From Synechococcus sp. AG-679-D13 (GTDB taxonomy: Bacteria; Cyanobacteriota; Cyanobacteriia; PCC-6307; Cyanobiaceae): DNA of 64,000 nucleotides. Made by a program: the position numbers and the translations under genes. How positions within the stretch are numbered: position 1 is the first letter of the stretch; each line of letters starts with the position of its first letter. The DNA lies in assembly GCA_003210735.1 (NCBI GenBank), contig QCUM01000003.1:1-64000 (forward strand), read 5' to 3'. Below the pieces are notes generated by a model that made no database searches, was not told the origin of the DNA, and was given only the letters and a program-made list of their open reading frames with translations. This document shows, piece after piece, positions 27,189 through 37,065 of this stretch.

Positions 27189-28223
27189 TTAAACTTTCCA
27201 AGATTCAGCACCTCTTTTGATGAAATGACAATTTGATACAGTTCCGGCGAATTGATTAAGAGCACGAATAACATTCATTCTATCACTTGGGTTGGCGTAA
27301 AATAACATAAATCCTCCCCCTCCAGCTCCAGATATCTTACCCGCCGAGGCACCAGCATCAATCGCTGTTTCATAAATAGCATCAATATATTTATTAGAAA
27401 CGCTAGAGCTACTGTTCTTTTTTGCATGCCATCCTTGATTAAGCAACTCTGCGAAGGAAATATAATCAGCCTTGAGGACTGCTTCTTTCATTTTAAAAGC
27501 AGCGTCCCTAATTGATAAAAGAGCCTGCATAGATTGCTCCCGACCATCCTCGACGCTCTTCATTTGATCATCAATGACTTTTGCTGACTTTCTAGAAATC
27601 CCAGTTGAGTATAGTATTAAAGAAGCCTCGAGTTCTGAAATAACTGATCTGGGCAAACGGAGGGTGTTGACTACTACCGAGGAATTCTTATTGAATTCCA
27701 TGAAATTAAAACCTCCGAAAACTGCAGCATATTGATCCTGTTTTCCACCGCTTAAATTACAATCAACACGCTCAATTGTGAATGCAAGTTGTGCTATTTC
27801 ATAGTCATCTAAAGGTAAATTCAGTAAATGAACAAAAGATTTTATCATTGCAACAACTAAGGTTGAGGAAGATCCTAGACCGGAGCCTGGAGGAGCATCG
27901 CAAAAGGTTGTTAGCGTCATTGGTATTATTTTGCCATCATTATAAGTTTTAATGAATTTGCTATAAACGGCATGATGAAGAGGCAACTCCGCAAGTTGCG
28001 GAGAAGTTTTAGAATCATTATTAAATACCTCTATAATTTCCTTATCTGCAGAATTGAAAACAACTTCTGACGTCTTATTAAGTTGTATAGTTGCATACGC
28101 ATATCTGTCGATTGATGCGTTTAGGACAAATCCACCATATTGGTCACAAAAAGGCGATACATCAGATCCACCCCCGGCAAGACCCAGGCGAAGGGGCGCG
28201 CGAGATCTAATAACAGTCATCAA
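27189..28223 (-). CDS. hddA: D-glycero-alpha-D-manno-heptose-7-phosphate kinase
   Basis: 344 residues, GHMP kinase family. RSRAPLRLGLAGGGSDV is the N-terminal substrate motif, PPGSGLGSSSTLVVA (111-125) the phosphate-binding loop and KISGAGGGGFMLFY the third motif. HddA kinases phosphorylate C1 of heptose-7-phosphate in the alpha configuration, which sends it to GDP- rather than ADP-heptose. The following gmhA, hddC and gmhB support this. Its start is directly adjacent to the stop of the dehydratase gene. Confidence 0.9.
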   Translation of the reverse strand: MMTVIRSRAPLRLGLAGGGSDVSPFCDQYGGFVLNASIDRYAYATIQLNKTSEVVFNSADKEIIEVFNNDSKTSPQLAELPLHHAVYSKFIKTYNDGKIIPMTLTTFCDAPPGSGLGSSSTLVVAMIKSFVHLLNLPLDDYEIAQLAFTIERVDCNLSGGKQDQYAAVFGGFNFMEFNKNSSVVVNTLRLPRSVISELEASLILYSTGISRKSAKVIDDQMKSVEDGREQSMQALLSIRDAAFKMKEAVLKADYISFAELLNQGWHAKKNSSSSVSNKYIDAIYETAIDAGASAGKISGAGGGGFMLFYANPSDRMNVIRALNQFAGTVSNCHFIKRGAESWKV

Positions 28224-29252
28224 TCAACGATTAAGGGGTATACGACCACGGGAAATTTCGCTTCTCCAGTGATCAAGTAAGTCGCTCAACATTTGACGCA
28301 CACTAATTTCAGGCTTCCAATCAATTGTAGAACAAATCTTCGTATTGTCAAACATTTGATAATCTGCATCAATAGGTCTCAAACGATTACTATCAGTGGA
28401 AACAGAAATATCATCACTAGTACTAAATCCAAGAAGTATCTCAATTACTTCAGGAAGTTGAAAAGCTTCTTCACCTGCGATATTGAAACATTCACCAGGT
28501 AGAATTTTGCCCTTTTCACTTTCTAGCATTAATAAATAATAGGCACGAACAGCATCACGCGCGTCTTGAAAAGTTCTAGTACTGGACAAATTTCCGACCT
28601 TAATCACTGGCTGTTGCAAACCTGCTTCAATCAGAGCAATTTGCTTCGCAACAGTACTCTCAAAAAAAACATCACTTCGCCGGGGACCAGAGTGAGTACC
28701 CATACGAGTAATAAATGTCTTGATACTGTATGCTTCGCCATAAAAACGACCGAGGAAATCTGTACCAATTTTACTAATACTGTAAGGGCTAGCACCATGA
28801 AAGTTTGTGGTCTCATCAAGCTTTACACCTACTTCAGCCCTTCCATAGACCTCGCTAGAAGAACAAATATGCATTACAGGATCAAATAAAAACTTCTCTT
28901 TAAGTCCCTTCACAGCTTCTAGCAAGGAGGCCGTACCTAATATATTGGTTTGAAGAGTCTCCAAGGGAATATCAAATGATGTTCGAGGATAAGATTGAGC
29001 CGCTAGATGAGATATAAAGTCTGGACGATGGGCCTCCAAAGAGTTATATAAAGAGGGAAAGTCGTTTAAGTCAGCATATACTAATTTAATTCTGTCGCCT
29101 CTATTTATGCGATCTGTCAAATGATAAAGATTGTCAAGTGATTCTTGCCAACGCATCATGCCTATAACCTCAAGATCGGTATTTTCTAATACATAATCAG
29201 CCAATTGAGATCCTACTTGTCCAGTAATTCCCGTGATAAAAACCTTTTTCAT
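28224..29252 (-). CDS. GDP-mannose 4,6-dehydratase-like enzyme (likely GDP-heptose 4,6-dehydratase)
   Basis: 342 residues, extended short-chain dehydrogenase fold. GITGQVGSQLADYVL binds NAD(P). HLAAQSYPRTSFDIP, CSSSEVYG and SPYSISKIG with the catalytic Tyr-x3-Lys follow the GDP-mannose 4,6-dehydratase pattern. In the neighbourhood of four GDP-heptose genes it more likely acts on GDP-manno-heptose, as DmhA does in Yersinia, giving the 4-keto-6-deoxy intermediate. GDP-mannose cannot be excluded. It lies in the same leftward operon, 5 bases after the upstream reductase gene. Confidence 0.8.
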   Translation of the reverse strand: MKKVFITGITGQVGSQLADYVLENTDLEVIGMMRWQESLDNLYHLTDRINRGDRIKLVYADLNDFPSLYNSLEAHRPDFISHLAAQSYPRTSFDIPLETLQTNILGTASLLEAVKGLKEKFLFDPVMHICSSSEVYGRAEVGVKLDETTNFHGASPYSISKIGTDFLGRFYGEAYSIKTFITRMGTHSGPRRSDVFFESTVAKQIALIEAGLQQPVIKVGNLSSTRTFQDARDAVRAYYLLMLESEKGKILPGECFNIAGEEAFQLPEVIEILLGFSTSDDISVSTDSNRLRPIDADYQMFDNTKICSTIDWKPEISVRQMLSDLLDHWRSEISRGRIPLNR

Positions 29253-29257
29253 TAAAC

Positions 29258-30115
29258 CTAATCTTTAAAGAATTCTACCATAGCTGCTTCATTGATAGTT
29301 TTGGGGCCATGCTGCAAAAGAGCCTTAAATTTATCTATGTTAAGGCATATATCACGTGGTCTGCTTTCAAAGAAAGCTTCTGGTGGATCTGATAGCTTTA
29401 TTTGAGTATTTTCCTTGTATCCCTCAAAAATTGCTTGAACAAATTGTTCACGGGACAATAAATCAGGGCCGCCAAAATTTACTGCCTTGAAACTATATTT
29501 ATCCCACTCTAATATCAGGTTTTTGATTCCACGAATAACATCGCCTCTCCAAACGATATTTCTGTTTAACGGATCAAACAAATCGATAGTTTTTTTCAAT
29601 GCAATGGAATCAATTACAAATCTGGAGAATTTATCTTCTGCAGAAAATATATAAGAAAGACGTATTGTTTTGAAATTTTTATGGCCAATGAATTTATTCT
29701 CTATCTCAGATTTCATTTTTCCATACTCGCCAACAGGCTTTAGAAATGCGCTTTCTAATACAGGATATTTCCTTGACCCATAAACAGTATCGCTAGAACA
29801 AAAAACAACTCGCGCACCATTTAACAAAAAATTTCTTATTGCATGTTCTGTGCCTGCAACATTTACGGAATGCGCATATTTAAAATTTTTCTTGCAAATA
29901 TCAGGCGAAGATATAGCGGAACAGAAGACAATATAGTCTTTTGATCCAACTTGATTATAATTAAAATCCTGAGGCTTCTCAAGATCCAGCAATAACAACT
30001 CACTGCCAAGTGCTGGCTTTGAGGTTGTTCCAAATACACTGAATTCTGAATCAAATTTATTGTAGATATATTTGCCTAGGTAACCTGTAGCTCCGATAAT
30101 ACAAACTTTATGCAT
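29258..30115 (-). CDS. NAD-dependent epimerase/reductase (RmlD-like), likely sugar-nucleotide 4-keto reductase
   Basis: 285 residues from the ATG at 30115 (a start at 30133 would add six residues before the motif). HKVCIIGATGYLGKYI is the Rossmann loop, FCSSDTVYG supplies the catalytic Ser/Thr, and GEYGKMKSEIE supplies Tyr-x3-Lys. It resembles RmlD and related 4-keto reductases. As the first gene of the heptose operon, just ahead of the 4,6-dehydratase, it is a good candidate for the DmhB-type reductase that finishes GDP-6-deoxy-heptose. Substrate is inferred from neighbours. Confidence 0.7.
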   Translation of the reverse strand: MHKVCIIGATGYLGKYIYNKFDSEFSVFGTTSKPALGSELLLLDLEKPQDFNYNQVGSKDYIVFCSAISSPDICKKNFKYAHSVNVAGTEHAIRNFLLNGARVVFCSSDTVYGSRKYPVLESAFLKPVGEYGKMKSEIENKFIGHKNFKTIRLSYIFSAEDKFSRFVIDSIALKKTIDLFDPLNRNIVWRGDVIRGIKNLILEWDKYSFKAVNFGGPDLLSREQFVQAIFEGYKENTQIKLSDPPEAFFESRPRDICLNIDKFKALLQHGPKTINEAAMVEFFKD

Positions 30116-30323
30116 AATTGACAAAGAAGGCATGAATAGTATATTATCACAAGAATGAATATTGAAGCAACAAGATTTTTATGCCTGGCTAAATCAGCAA
30201 TGCCGCTTCTAGGCCAGATCAACTATTGAGAGCACATTTTGACGGATCTTTTGGCTCATTTACAGCCATATTTGAAAAATTATTGTGGCTAAATAACGGT
30301 GCTGAGACACACCTCGCCAGTAC

Positions 30324-30818
30324 TCAGCCTGGGGTGAGCAACCGCCGTCGCAGCTGAAGCAGATTCGACAATGCCGCAAGTTTGTAGTTCTTCCAGCGGT
30401 TCTTAGCCATTCCACACAGGCGGCTCTTCTGAAATCTGAACTGGTGCTTGATCATTCGGGACGGCTGCTCAACATTGCAGCGGATGTAGGCTTTGGGCGT
30501 CTTTATCAGATCCTGCAGCTTTTCAGTTGGTGCACCCTGTAAGGACCAATGTTTACCTGAGCGCACGGGCAACCTCGAGTCCATTGTCTTGCCTTCCATC
30601 TCTAGCCTTTTTGCGATGCCTTGGGAGCCGGAATCATCCTCCCTTCCGATCAAAACCCGGTACGGCGCCTCGAGATCCAGGACCGCAATGCCTTCAGTGA
30701 AGGGCTTTACAACATGGATAAGTTCCGCGTTCGGCTTTCTTACTGGGCTGCTTAAAGAACCAACCTTATCGCCGTGTCGGTCAGCCCCGGGAGCGTGCTT
30801 TTTTCCATCATAATCGTG
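30324..30818 (-). pseudogene. IS5-family transposase remnant (C-terminal part)
   Basis: An open frame of 165 codons, bounded upstream by a stop at 30819-30821, with no proper start. Its C-terminal third matches the end of IS5-type DDE transposases: KAYIRCNVEQPSRMIKHQF, then LCGMAKNRWKNYKLAALSNL and LQLRRRLL. This corresponds to the usual RAKVEHPFRVIKxQF ... GLxKNxxxLxxLxALSNL. The N-terminal half and the first catalytic Asp are missing. No terminal inverted repeats were recognised. It lies beside decayed rhamnose genes and next to the heptose operon. Confidence 0.8.
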
Positions 30819-31216
30819 TCATTGATAGCAACGAAAGCCACCTGCTGAGCACAGGCCTCCACCCAGCACAAACTAGTTTTACTAGGCTTGAGCCAAGCTC
30901 TTTATAGGCATGTTCAGCGAAACAAAAACCATTTCTGCCCATGCAATAGCGCTGTATCCCTACTTGGGGAGCTCAGATTTCTTCCACGGGCCCAGCACGC
31001 CACAACTTCAAGGAGATGAAACTATATCGGTAATCTTTTTAAATCCTCATCGCTCCAGGCATCTATACAATCTCACTCAGCATCCACCAACTGCACTTAA
31101 AGCTGCGACAAACATCAACTACAACGCATAACAGCCAATAGCAGTAATAGAGCAATAACTTTGGTTCTACTAAATCTAAACAATCGAAAAGCCAAGTTTT
31201 TACTATCGGTCGGATT
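30819..31216. other. Non-coding stretch between IS remnant and rhamnose pseudogenes
   Basis: About 400 bases without a supported gene. A 73-codon frame at 30910-31131 (+) has no recognisable motif. The stretch probably contains further eroded parts of the insertion sequence and of rfbD, but I cannot align it. Confidence 0.4.
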
Positions 31217-31270
31217 ACTCCTCAAGTGTTGGCCGCCATAGCCTGCAAGCTCCTGTCAGCAGCACCTTCG
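31217..31270 (-). pseudogene. rfbD: Possible start of a destroyed rfbD
   Basis: Just after the rfbC remnant, the leftward strand encodes KVLLTGACRLWRPTL and then stops. Intact RfbD (dTDP-4-dehydrorhamnose reductase) begins with the Rossmann motif KVLLTGAxGQLGxAL, so this looks like its first 15 codons with a small deletion. The rfbA-rfbC-rfbD order is the usual one. The match is short, so confidence is modest. Confidence 0.45.
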
Positions 31271-31271
31271 T

Positions 31272-31826
31272 GGGAAAACATCTCCAGCCGCTTCAGCGGC
31301 CTTGAACCTGGATCTTCTGCATCTTTGCCTGAAAGGCTCACTTCGGTGGCCTCCAGCTGCTCTATCAACCAGGAAATACCCAGATCCTGGTAATTTCAGA
31401 CGATAGAATATCCATAGGCTTTGTTCCAGAACCCACGTAACTTGTACTGCATATCCGCAAAGCTACTGAGAGTGAGAAAGCCCTGGGCAAAGCCCTCGGG
31501 TGCCCACAGCTGAGATTTGTTTTCGGCACTGAGTGAGTATCAACCCATTGCCCAAAAGTCGGCGAATCACGCCGAATGTCGACGGCGACTTCGTAAATCG
31601 CTCCGACCCTGCACACACCGACTTAGCCTGAAGTTCCAGTGCGAGCTCCCGCAGCACACCCTGAATCGAGCAAAAGTGGTTGGATTGCGAGAACAGCACC
31701 GATTCACCAACCGCTTCACGGAACTCCCGTTGGTTCCAACTTTCGAGTAACCAGGAAATCTAATCTCCAAAGGCCTGGGGCTTGATCAGCAGTTGACCTT
31801 CCACGGTTTGACCTTTGGAAGTCTTT
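31272..31826 (-). pseudogene. rfbC: Decayed dTDP-4-dehydrorhamnose 3,5-epimerase
   Basis: Reading leftward across shifting frames recovers most of RfbC: GQLLIKPQAFGD then an internal stop, LLESWNQREFREAVGES, IQGVLREL, IYEVAVDIRRDSPTFGQWV, LSAENKSQLWAPEGFAQGF, an internal stop after GYGYSIV-like residues, then QDLGISWL and LSGKDAEDP. At least two frame changes and two stops break it, and the catalytic HYQ region is altered. It is therefore non-functional. It lies immediately downstream of the rfbA remnant. Confidence 0.85.
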
Positions 31827-31858
31827 ATTTAAGTTACATGCACTGCATCCAGGCTGGT

Positions 31859-32749
31859 TTACAAATCCACGTTGTCGCTCTCTTCAAGCATCTTGAGGAG
31901 GTCGCAGTCGTAGAAACTCTTCTTCAAGGACTGCGCCAGCTGATTCAATTCAACGGCTGTGATCCACTCTGGCGCCAGGCCACCTCCTTCAGGCAGCTCA
32001 CTTTCAGCCACTGACGATATTCCAGAGTGCGGATGTAGCTGCCGGCATCATTGAGAGAGTCGCAAGTGCCGGTATCTAGCCAAGCCATAACCCCCACCTA
32101 TCAGCTCCACCAGCAGCAACCCTTCTTCCAGATAAATTTGAGTGAAATCGTTGATCTCCAGCTCTCCCCCGGTTGAGGGCTTCACATAGCGGGCCCATTC
32201 CACCACCATGTCGTCGTAGAAATACAAACCGATGAACGCGTTACCGCTCTAGAGTTGTTGAAGATTTAGCTTCATGCTTTGCTCGCTGTAATCGGCATCG
32301 ACCTCGGCTAGGCCACAACGCTCAAGATCGCTTACTAGAAAAGTCAAAGACAGTCGCTCCCTGGACTTGATTTTTGCTTTTTACCAAATTGGGGCAGCAG
32401 ATCATTCCCTTCGAAAAGGCTGTCCCACAGCACCAGCGCAGAAGGAAGGTCCGCAAGGAAATCTTCACCGAATAAAAGGCTTGGGGCAACCTGTCCGGGC
32501 TTGGTTGTACGGCGTAATTAATCGTCATGCCCCAGCGGCTGCCATCGCCGAGCAAGCGCTGGACTGCCACCCTGTCGTGGGTGCAGTGATGATCAGCACC
32601 TCGCGAATCCCATAGCTGAGTGTGTAATAAATCATCGGCATGTCGTAGACCGGCAACAGCTGTTTGCTGACGTCCTGGGTAATGGGATTCAGCCGCGTAA
32701 CGCTATAGTCGTCCAGGATGAATCCCTTACGAAGGGTAGTTTCATCCAT
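31859..32749 (-). pseudogene. rfbA: Decayed glucose-1-phosphate thymidylyltransferase
   Basis: 891 bases, close to a full-length RfbA gene, but broken. Recognisable pieces in several frames are [97 protein letters not shown] and a final [19 protein letters not shown] before a stop. The catalytic loop GGSGTRL has become DDYSVTRL, a block before GIREVLII is deleted, and there are internal stops and frameshifts. The enzyme would have made dTDP-glucose for rhamnose. Confidence 0.88.
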
Positions 32750-32869
32750 TGGAGTAGAGCTGAATTTTTAAAAACGGCGCAATTACATCGCTCCAATAGT
32801 GACACAGAATAAGATATAGATTCCCAGAGAGCCTCCTGGGTAAGCTTCATCTAGAGGTAATTCAGAGAG

Positions 32870-35728
32870 TTGGCGGCCAGTCCTTCAGGAATTAGTGACG
32901 GCATCCAGAGCCTGTTCAGCCAGGGCTTCAAAACGCTGACTCTTCAGGCCGGAGAAGAGCTGCTGGCCGCCGGTCAACCGGCTCCTGGCATTTGGTGGAT
33001 CGAATCCGGCAGCATTCGCAGCCTTGCCTGCCTGCCCCCAAGCCAGCAGTGGCGCACCGTTGAACGGCATACAGCCGGCGATCTGGTCGGCTGGTTGAGC
33101 TCGCTGCACCAGCGGCCGATCGAGCACCTTCGCGCCGCCGAGCCCTCCAGCCTCAAATTCATTCCCACAGCTGAGCTGCACCAGCTCTGGGAGACCGAAC
33201 CTGGCCTAGGTCAGTGGTGCGCCGAGCAGACACCCGCCATCGAAGCGGTGCATCTGCTGCAGCAATTGGCCCATGCCGATCAGGGCCGCAACGTCCAACT
33301 GGAGCAGTGGCAAAAGCTGTTGCCCCAGCTCCGTTGGCTGGTGGGTAGCGATCCCACCCCCGCCGATCTCGATGGCCCTGGCCACTGGTACGGGCCTGAT
33401 GGGAACCGCTGGGATGACCCATCCACGGCCACAGACGAACAACCCCAAAAACGCCTGATCTGGCTGCCAGATCCCGAACAGCAACGACAGCAGGCCTTGG
33501 TCAAGGCTGAAATGGGCCAGCTAGTGGCCGCAGCAGCCGAGCAACCACGACTTACCGCCGTCACCCCTGAGGTTTTCGAACTACCGCGGGCCAGTGGACC
33601 CAGAGACATCCCCCTGGCCATCTGCCAAGCGATTGCCCTCCACTACGGCGTCCCCTTTAATCGCGACAGCCTGCTCGATCAGATCAATGCCTTGCTGGAG
33701 CGCCAGCCGGCCCTGAACCTGTTCAACATCGGCCAGTTGATCGCCAGCCTCGATCTTTCGGTCTCCCTCACCGAAATCCCCCTCAACCAGCTGCAGCGCT
33801 TGCCAACACCGGCTGTGTTGGAACATCAGGGCCACTTTGCGGTGGTGGAAGGAATCGAACCAGATGGGCGACTGCGGCTGCTGGAACCTGAGCTTGGCCC
33901 CATGGTCGTACCCGCTGCGGCGCTGTTGCCTGTAGGCAGCGAACGTCTCTCGCTTTTGCTGGCCCGTCGCCGGCCAGGCAGCAAAGAAAGCCGCTTCAGT
34001 TGGGGCTGGTATGGACCCTATCTAGCCCCCCATCGCGATGAACTGATTCAGGTGCTGGCCTGCACCGCCGTCACCACCGTGCTGGGCATCGTGATCGGCC
34101 TGGGCATCTTCCGCATGATCTCAGCGCAGAGCGGTGGTACCGATGCGATCGATGGTGTGATCAGCATCGGCATCATCCTGGTGGCAGCCTGCGTTCTCGA
34201 AGCCGTGGTGTCGGCCCTGCGCAGCCTGATCTTCACCGGAATTGCCAACCGGGTGGATATGGACACCCGCGAGACAATTCTCGACCGACTTGTCCGGCTG
34301 CCCCAGGGGTTCTTCGATGAGCGGCCGGTGGGGCGCATCACCTATTACTTCACCCAGCTGGATCGACTGCGCGACTTCCTGATCAGCCAGGCACTCACCT
34401 CAATTCTCGATTTCGGCTTCAGTTTTCTATTTCTAGTGGTGCTCTGGTGGATCAGCCCCACGCTCACGCTGATCACCCTCAGTGCACTACCGCTGTTCAT
34501 CGTGCTGGCCTTTATCGCCAACCCCCTGGTGGAAGGACAGATCGACAGAACCGTGGCCCAGGCCATCAACACCAACAGCTACCTCAACGAGGCGATTACC
34601 GGCATTCAGACGATCAAATCCCAGAACGCCGAACTCAAAACCCGCTGGGAGTTTCAAGACCGCTACTCCCGCTTCATCGGAGAAGACTTCAAGCTCAAGG
34701 TGAGCAGCGAAACCATCAATGCACTGGCCAAATTCATCAGTGAACTCACCCAGATCGCCCAGATGGTGGTGGGCATTTATTTGATCAGCAAAGGCGAGCT
34801 CAACATCGGCGCTCTCTTCGCGTTCAGGATCATGGGAGGCCGGGTCACCGGGCCCATGATCAAGTTGGTGCAGACCTGGCAGCAGTTCAAGATTCAGAGC
34901 CGCAACCTGCAACTGGCAGCGGATGTGGTCGATCGCCCCACCGAGCAATCCGCTCAGCAGGCCACCAACATCCCCATGCCACCGATCGCCGGCAGCGTTT
35001 CGATTCAATCGGTGGATTTCAGCTACAGCAGCAGCGGCCCCCAGATTCTCCACAACGTTTCCCTGGATGTTCCTCAGGGAACTTTCGTGGGCATGGTCGG
35101 AGGGTCAGGCTCCGGCAAATCCACTGTGCTCAAACTTCTACCGCGGTTCTACGAACCAGATACGGGTCGATTGCTAATCGATGGCATGGACATCAACAAG
35201 GTTGAGCTGTATTCACTGCGCCGACAGATCGGTGTCGTGCCCCAGGATTCACTTCTTTTTGACGGCACGATCAAGGAAAACCTACTGATGGTCAAACCTG
35301 ATGCCACCGCCCAGGAGCTGATCAGGGCTGCAAAAATCGCCTGCGCCCACGACTTCATCATGGAGATGCCCCAGGGCTACAACTCATCGGTGGGCGAACG
35401 AGGCGCCGGACTGTCCGGAGGGCAACGCCAGCGGATGGCCTTGGCTCGCGCCGTTCTGCAGAACCCGCGAATGCTGATCCTCGATGAGGCCACCAGTGCA
35501 TTGGATGCCCGCACTGAACGTGAGGTTTGCCGCAATCTGTTTGAAGCATTTCGCGGCCGCACAGTCTTCTTCATCACCCACCGGCTGTCCACCGTGCGGC
35601 CAGCAGACAAGATTGTGCTGATGGATCAGGGTGCTGTGATGGAAGTGGGTGATCACAACGCACTGATGGAACGTCAAGGCTGGTATTACGCCTTGTACCA
35701 GAGCCAGAGTCAGGAAGGATTGAGCTGA
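32870..35728 (+). CDS. Type I secretion ABC exporter with CRP-like and degenerate C39 domains
   Basis: 952 residues. The TTG at 32870 is the earliest possible start, because an in-frame stop lies 10 bases upstream. Domains are a cyclic-nucleotide-binding-like fold (~12-125), a C39 peptidase-like domain (~245-360; LAICQAIALHYGV and LEHQGHFAVVEGI), a six-helix transmembrane unit (~385-680) and an ATPase (~710-945) with GGSGSGKST, LSGGQRQR and MLILDEATSALD. The catalytic cysteine position of the C39-like domain is not Cys, so, like HlyB, it probably recognises cargo without cleaving it. Stop and start codons overlap (TGATG) with the HlyD gene. Confidence 0.9.
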   Translation: MAASPSGISDGIQSLFSQGFKTLTLQAGEELLAAGQPAPGIWWIESGSIRSLACLPPSQQWRTVERHTAGDLVGWLSSLHQRPIEHLRAAEPSSLKFIPTAELHQLWETEPGLGQWCAEQTPAIEAVHLLQQLAHADQGRNVQLEQWQKLLPQLRWLVGSDPTPADLDGPGHWYGPDGNRWDDPSTATDEQPQKRLIWLPDPEQQRQQALVKAEMGQLVAAAAEQPRLTAVTPEVFELPRASGPRDIPLAICQAIALHYGVPFNRDSLLDQINALLERQPALNLFNIGQLIASLDLSVSLTEIPLNQLQRLPTPAVLEHQGHFAVVEGIEPDGRLRLLEPELGPMVVPAAALLPVGSERLSLLLARRRPGSKESRFSWGWYGPYLAPHRDELIQVLACTAVTTVLGIVIGLGIFRMISAQSGGTDAIDGVISIGIILVAACVLEAVVSALRSLIFTGIANRVDMDTRETILDRLVRLPQGFFDERPVGRITYYFTQLDRLRDFLISQALTSILDFGFSFLFLVVLWWISPTLTLITLSALPLFIVLAFIANPLVEGQIDRTVAQAINTNSYLNEAITGIQTIKSQNAELKTRWEFQDRYSRFIGEDFKLKVSSETINALAKFISELTQIAQMVVGIYLISKGELNIGALFAFRIMGGRVTGPMIKLVQTWQQFKIQSRNLQLAADVVDRPTEQSAQQATNIPMPPIAGSVSIQSVDFSYSSSGPQILHNVSLDVPQGTFVGMVGGSGSGKSTVLKLLPRFYEPDTGRLLIDGMDINKVELYSLRRQIGVVPQDSLLFDGTIKENLLMVKPDATAQELIRAAKIACAHDFIMEMPQGYNSSVGERGAGLSGGQRQRMALARAVLQNPRMLILDEATSALDARTEREVCRNLFEAFRGRTVFFITHRLSTVRPADKIVLMDQGAVMEVGDHNALMERQGWYYALYQSQSQEGLS

Positions 35729-37065
35729 TGGGTGCCATCGAACCGCGCCCCGAGCAGCGACCCAATCCCTTCATCATCGCGCCGGCCGAACAGACCCCAG
35801 AACAAGCCGCGCCGCCCTGGAGTTTCAACCAGCCGGTGTTGTTGAAGAAAACCAACCGAAACCGCAGCGTCCTGGTGTGGAGTCTGGTGGGAGCCGTTGG
35901 TTTCGCTGGGGTGTGGTCATTCCTCGCCCCTTTGCAGGAAACCGTGGCCGTGCAGGGGAAATTACAGCCGATCCAGGCCGTGCGCGATATCGAAGCCGCA
36001 GTGCCAGGCGTAGTAGAAGCAGTGCTGGTGAAAGAAGGCCAGCGCGTGGAGGAAGGAACCACCCTGATCCGCTTCGATCAACGCGATGCCGATGCGCGCC
36101 TGACGGCGGCCCGCAGCAACCGCGAACGGCTGAACAATCAGGTGGTAATCAATCGGGTGATTCTGGGTGAGCTCGACACAACGGATCTCACCCCCAACCA
36201 ACAGCAGCAACTTCAGAGTCAGCGATCGCAGCAGGGCGGAGAAAACACCGCAGCCAAAGAAGCTTTGGCCCGAAGCCAGGCACAACTGCAAGGGCTGCGT
36301 CAGTCCCTGGCCACCGCAGAGAACATCGCGGCCCGCTATACCCGTTTGCTGGAGGATGGCGCCAGCAGCGAACTGAAGGCCCTCGAAGCCCAGCAACGGG
36401 TTGATGACCTGCGCAGCGATATCGAAATCGAGTTGCGAGAGGCAGCACGCCTGGAAGCCACAGCCATCTCAACCATTGCCGGTAACGATGCGGAATTGCG
36501 CCGCGAAATTGAAAACAACCTGCGCAACATCGCCCAGCTGGATCGTGAAATCCAGCAAACGGAAGTGCTGCTCTCCAACATTGAGGTGAACGCACCAACT
36601 TCAGGTGTGATCTTTGATGTGAGCGTGAGCCGCGGCAGCGTGGTTCAACGCCAGGGTGAAACCAAACCCCTACTCAAAATCATTCCGGAGGATGATCTAC
36701 AGGCCAAGGTTTATCTGCCCAATTCAGCGATTGGGTTCATCCAACCGGGTCAGCGCGCTGATGTTGCCGTCACCTCATTTCCCCGCCAAGATTTCGGTTT
36801 CATCCCAGCCAAAGTGTTACGGATCGGGTCCGATGCCCTCACCCCAGACGAACAGCAACGGGTGCTGGGCACCAATGCACAAGGTCTACATTTTCCAGCG
36901 GTGCTTGAACTTCAACGCCAGACTTTGCAAGCCGGAAATCGCACCATTCCCCTCCAATCCGGCATGAGCCTGACGGCTGATGTGTTCCTTCGCGAGCGGC
37001 GTTTCATCTCCACCATCACTGGAGCAATGGAAAACCGAATGCGCAGTCTGGAGAGAATGCGCTAA
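35728..37065 (+). CDS. HlyD-family membrane fusion protein
   Basis: 445 residues. One transmembrane helix near residues 48-68 follows a cytoplasmic tail. A lipoyl-like half motif (VPGVVEAVLVKEGQRVEEG), a coiled-coil hairpin (~110-275) and a second lipoyl and beta-barrel part (VNAPTSGVIFDVSVSRGSVV) are visible. It is the periplasmic adaptor of the type I secretion system, linking the ABC exporter to an outer-membrane TolC-type channel, which is not encoded here. It is coupled to its neighbours by one-base stop-start overlaps. Confidence 0.93.
   Translation: MGAIEPRPEQRPNPFIIAPAEQTPEQAAPPWSFNQPVLLKKTNRNRSVLVWSLVGAVGFAGVWSFLAPLQETVAVQGKLQPIQAVRDIEAAVPGVVEAVLVKEGQRVEEGTTLIRFDQRDADARLTAARSNRERLNNQVVINRVILGELDTTDLTPNQQQQLQSQRSQQGGENTAAKEALARSQAQLQGLRQSLATAENIAARYTRLLEDGASSELKALEAQQRVDDLRSDIEIELREAARLEATAISTIAGNDAELRREIENNLRNIAQLDREIQQTEVLLSNIEVNAPTSGVIFDVSVSRGSVVQRQGETKPLLKIIPEDDLQAKVYLPNSAIGFIQPGQRADVAVTSFPRQDFGFIPAKVLRIGSDALTPDEQQRVLGTNAQGLHFPAVLELQRQTLQAGNRTIPLQSGMSLTADVFLRERRFISTITGAMENRMRSLERMR

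Noticed and set aside
32751-32869. Promoter for the secretion operon
   Set aside because: An AT-rich stretch and a CCCAG/CTGGG hairpin are present, but no credible -35/-10 pair could be assigned.
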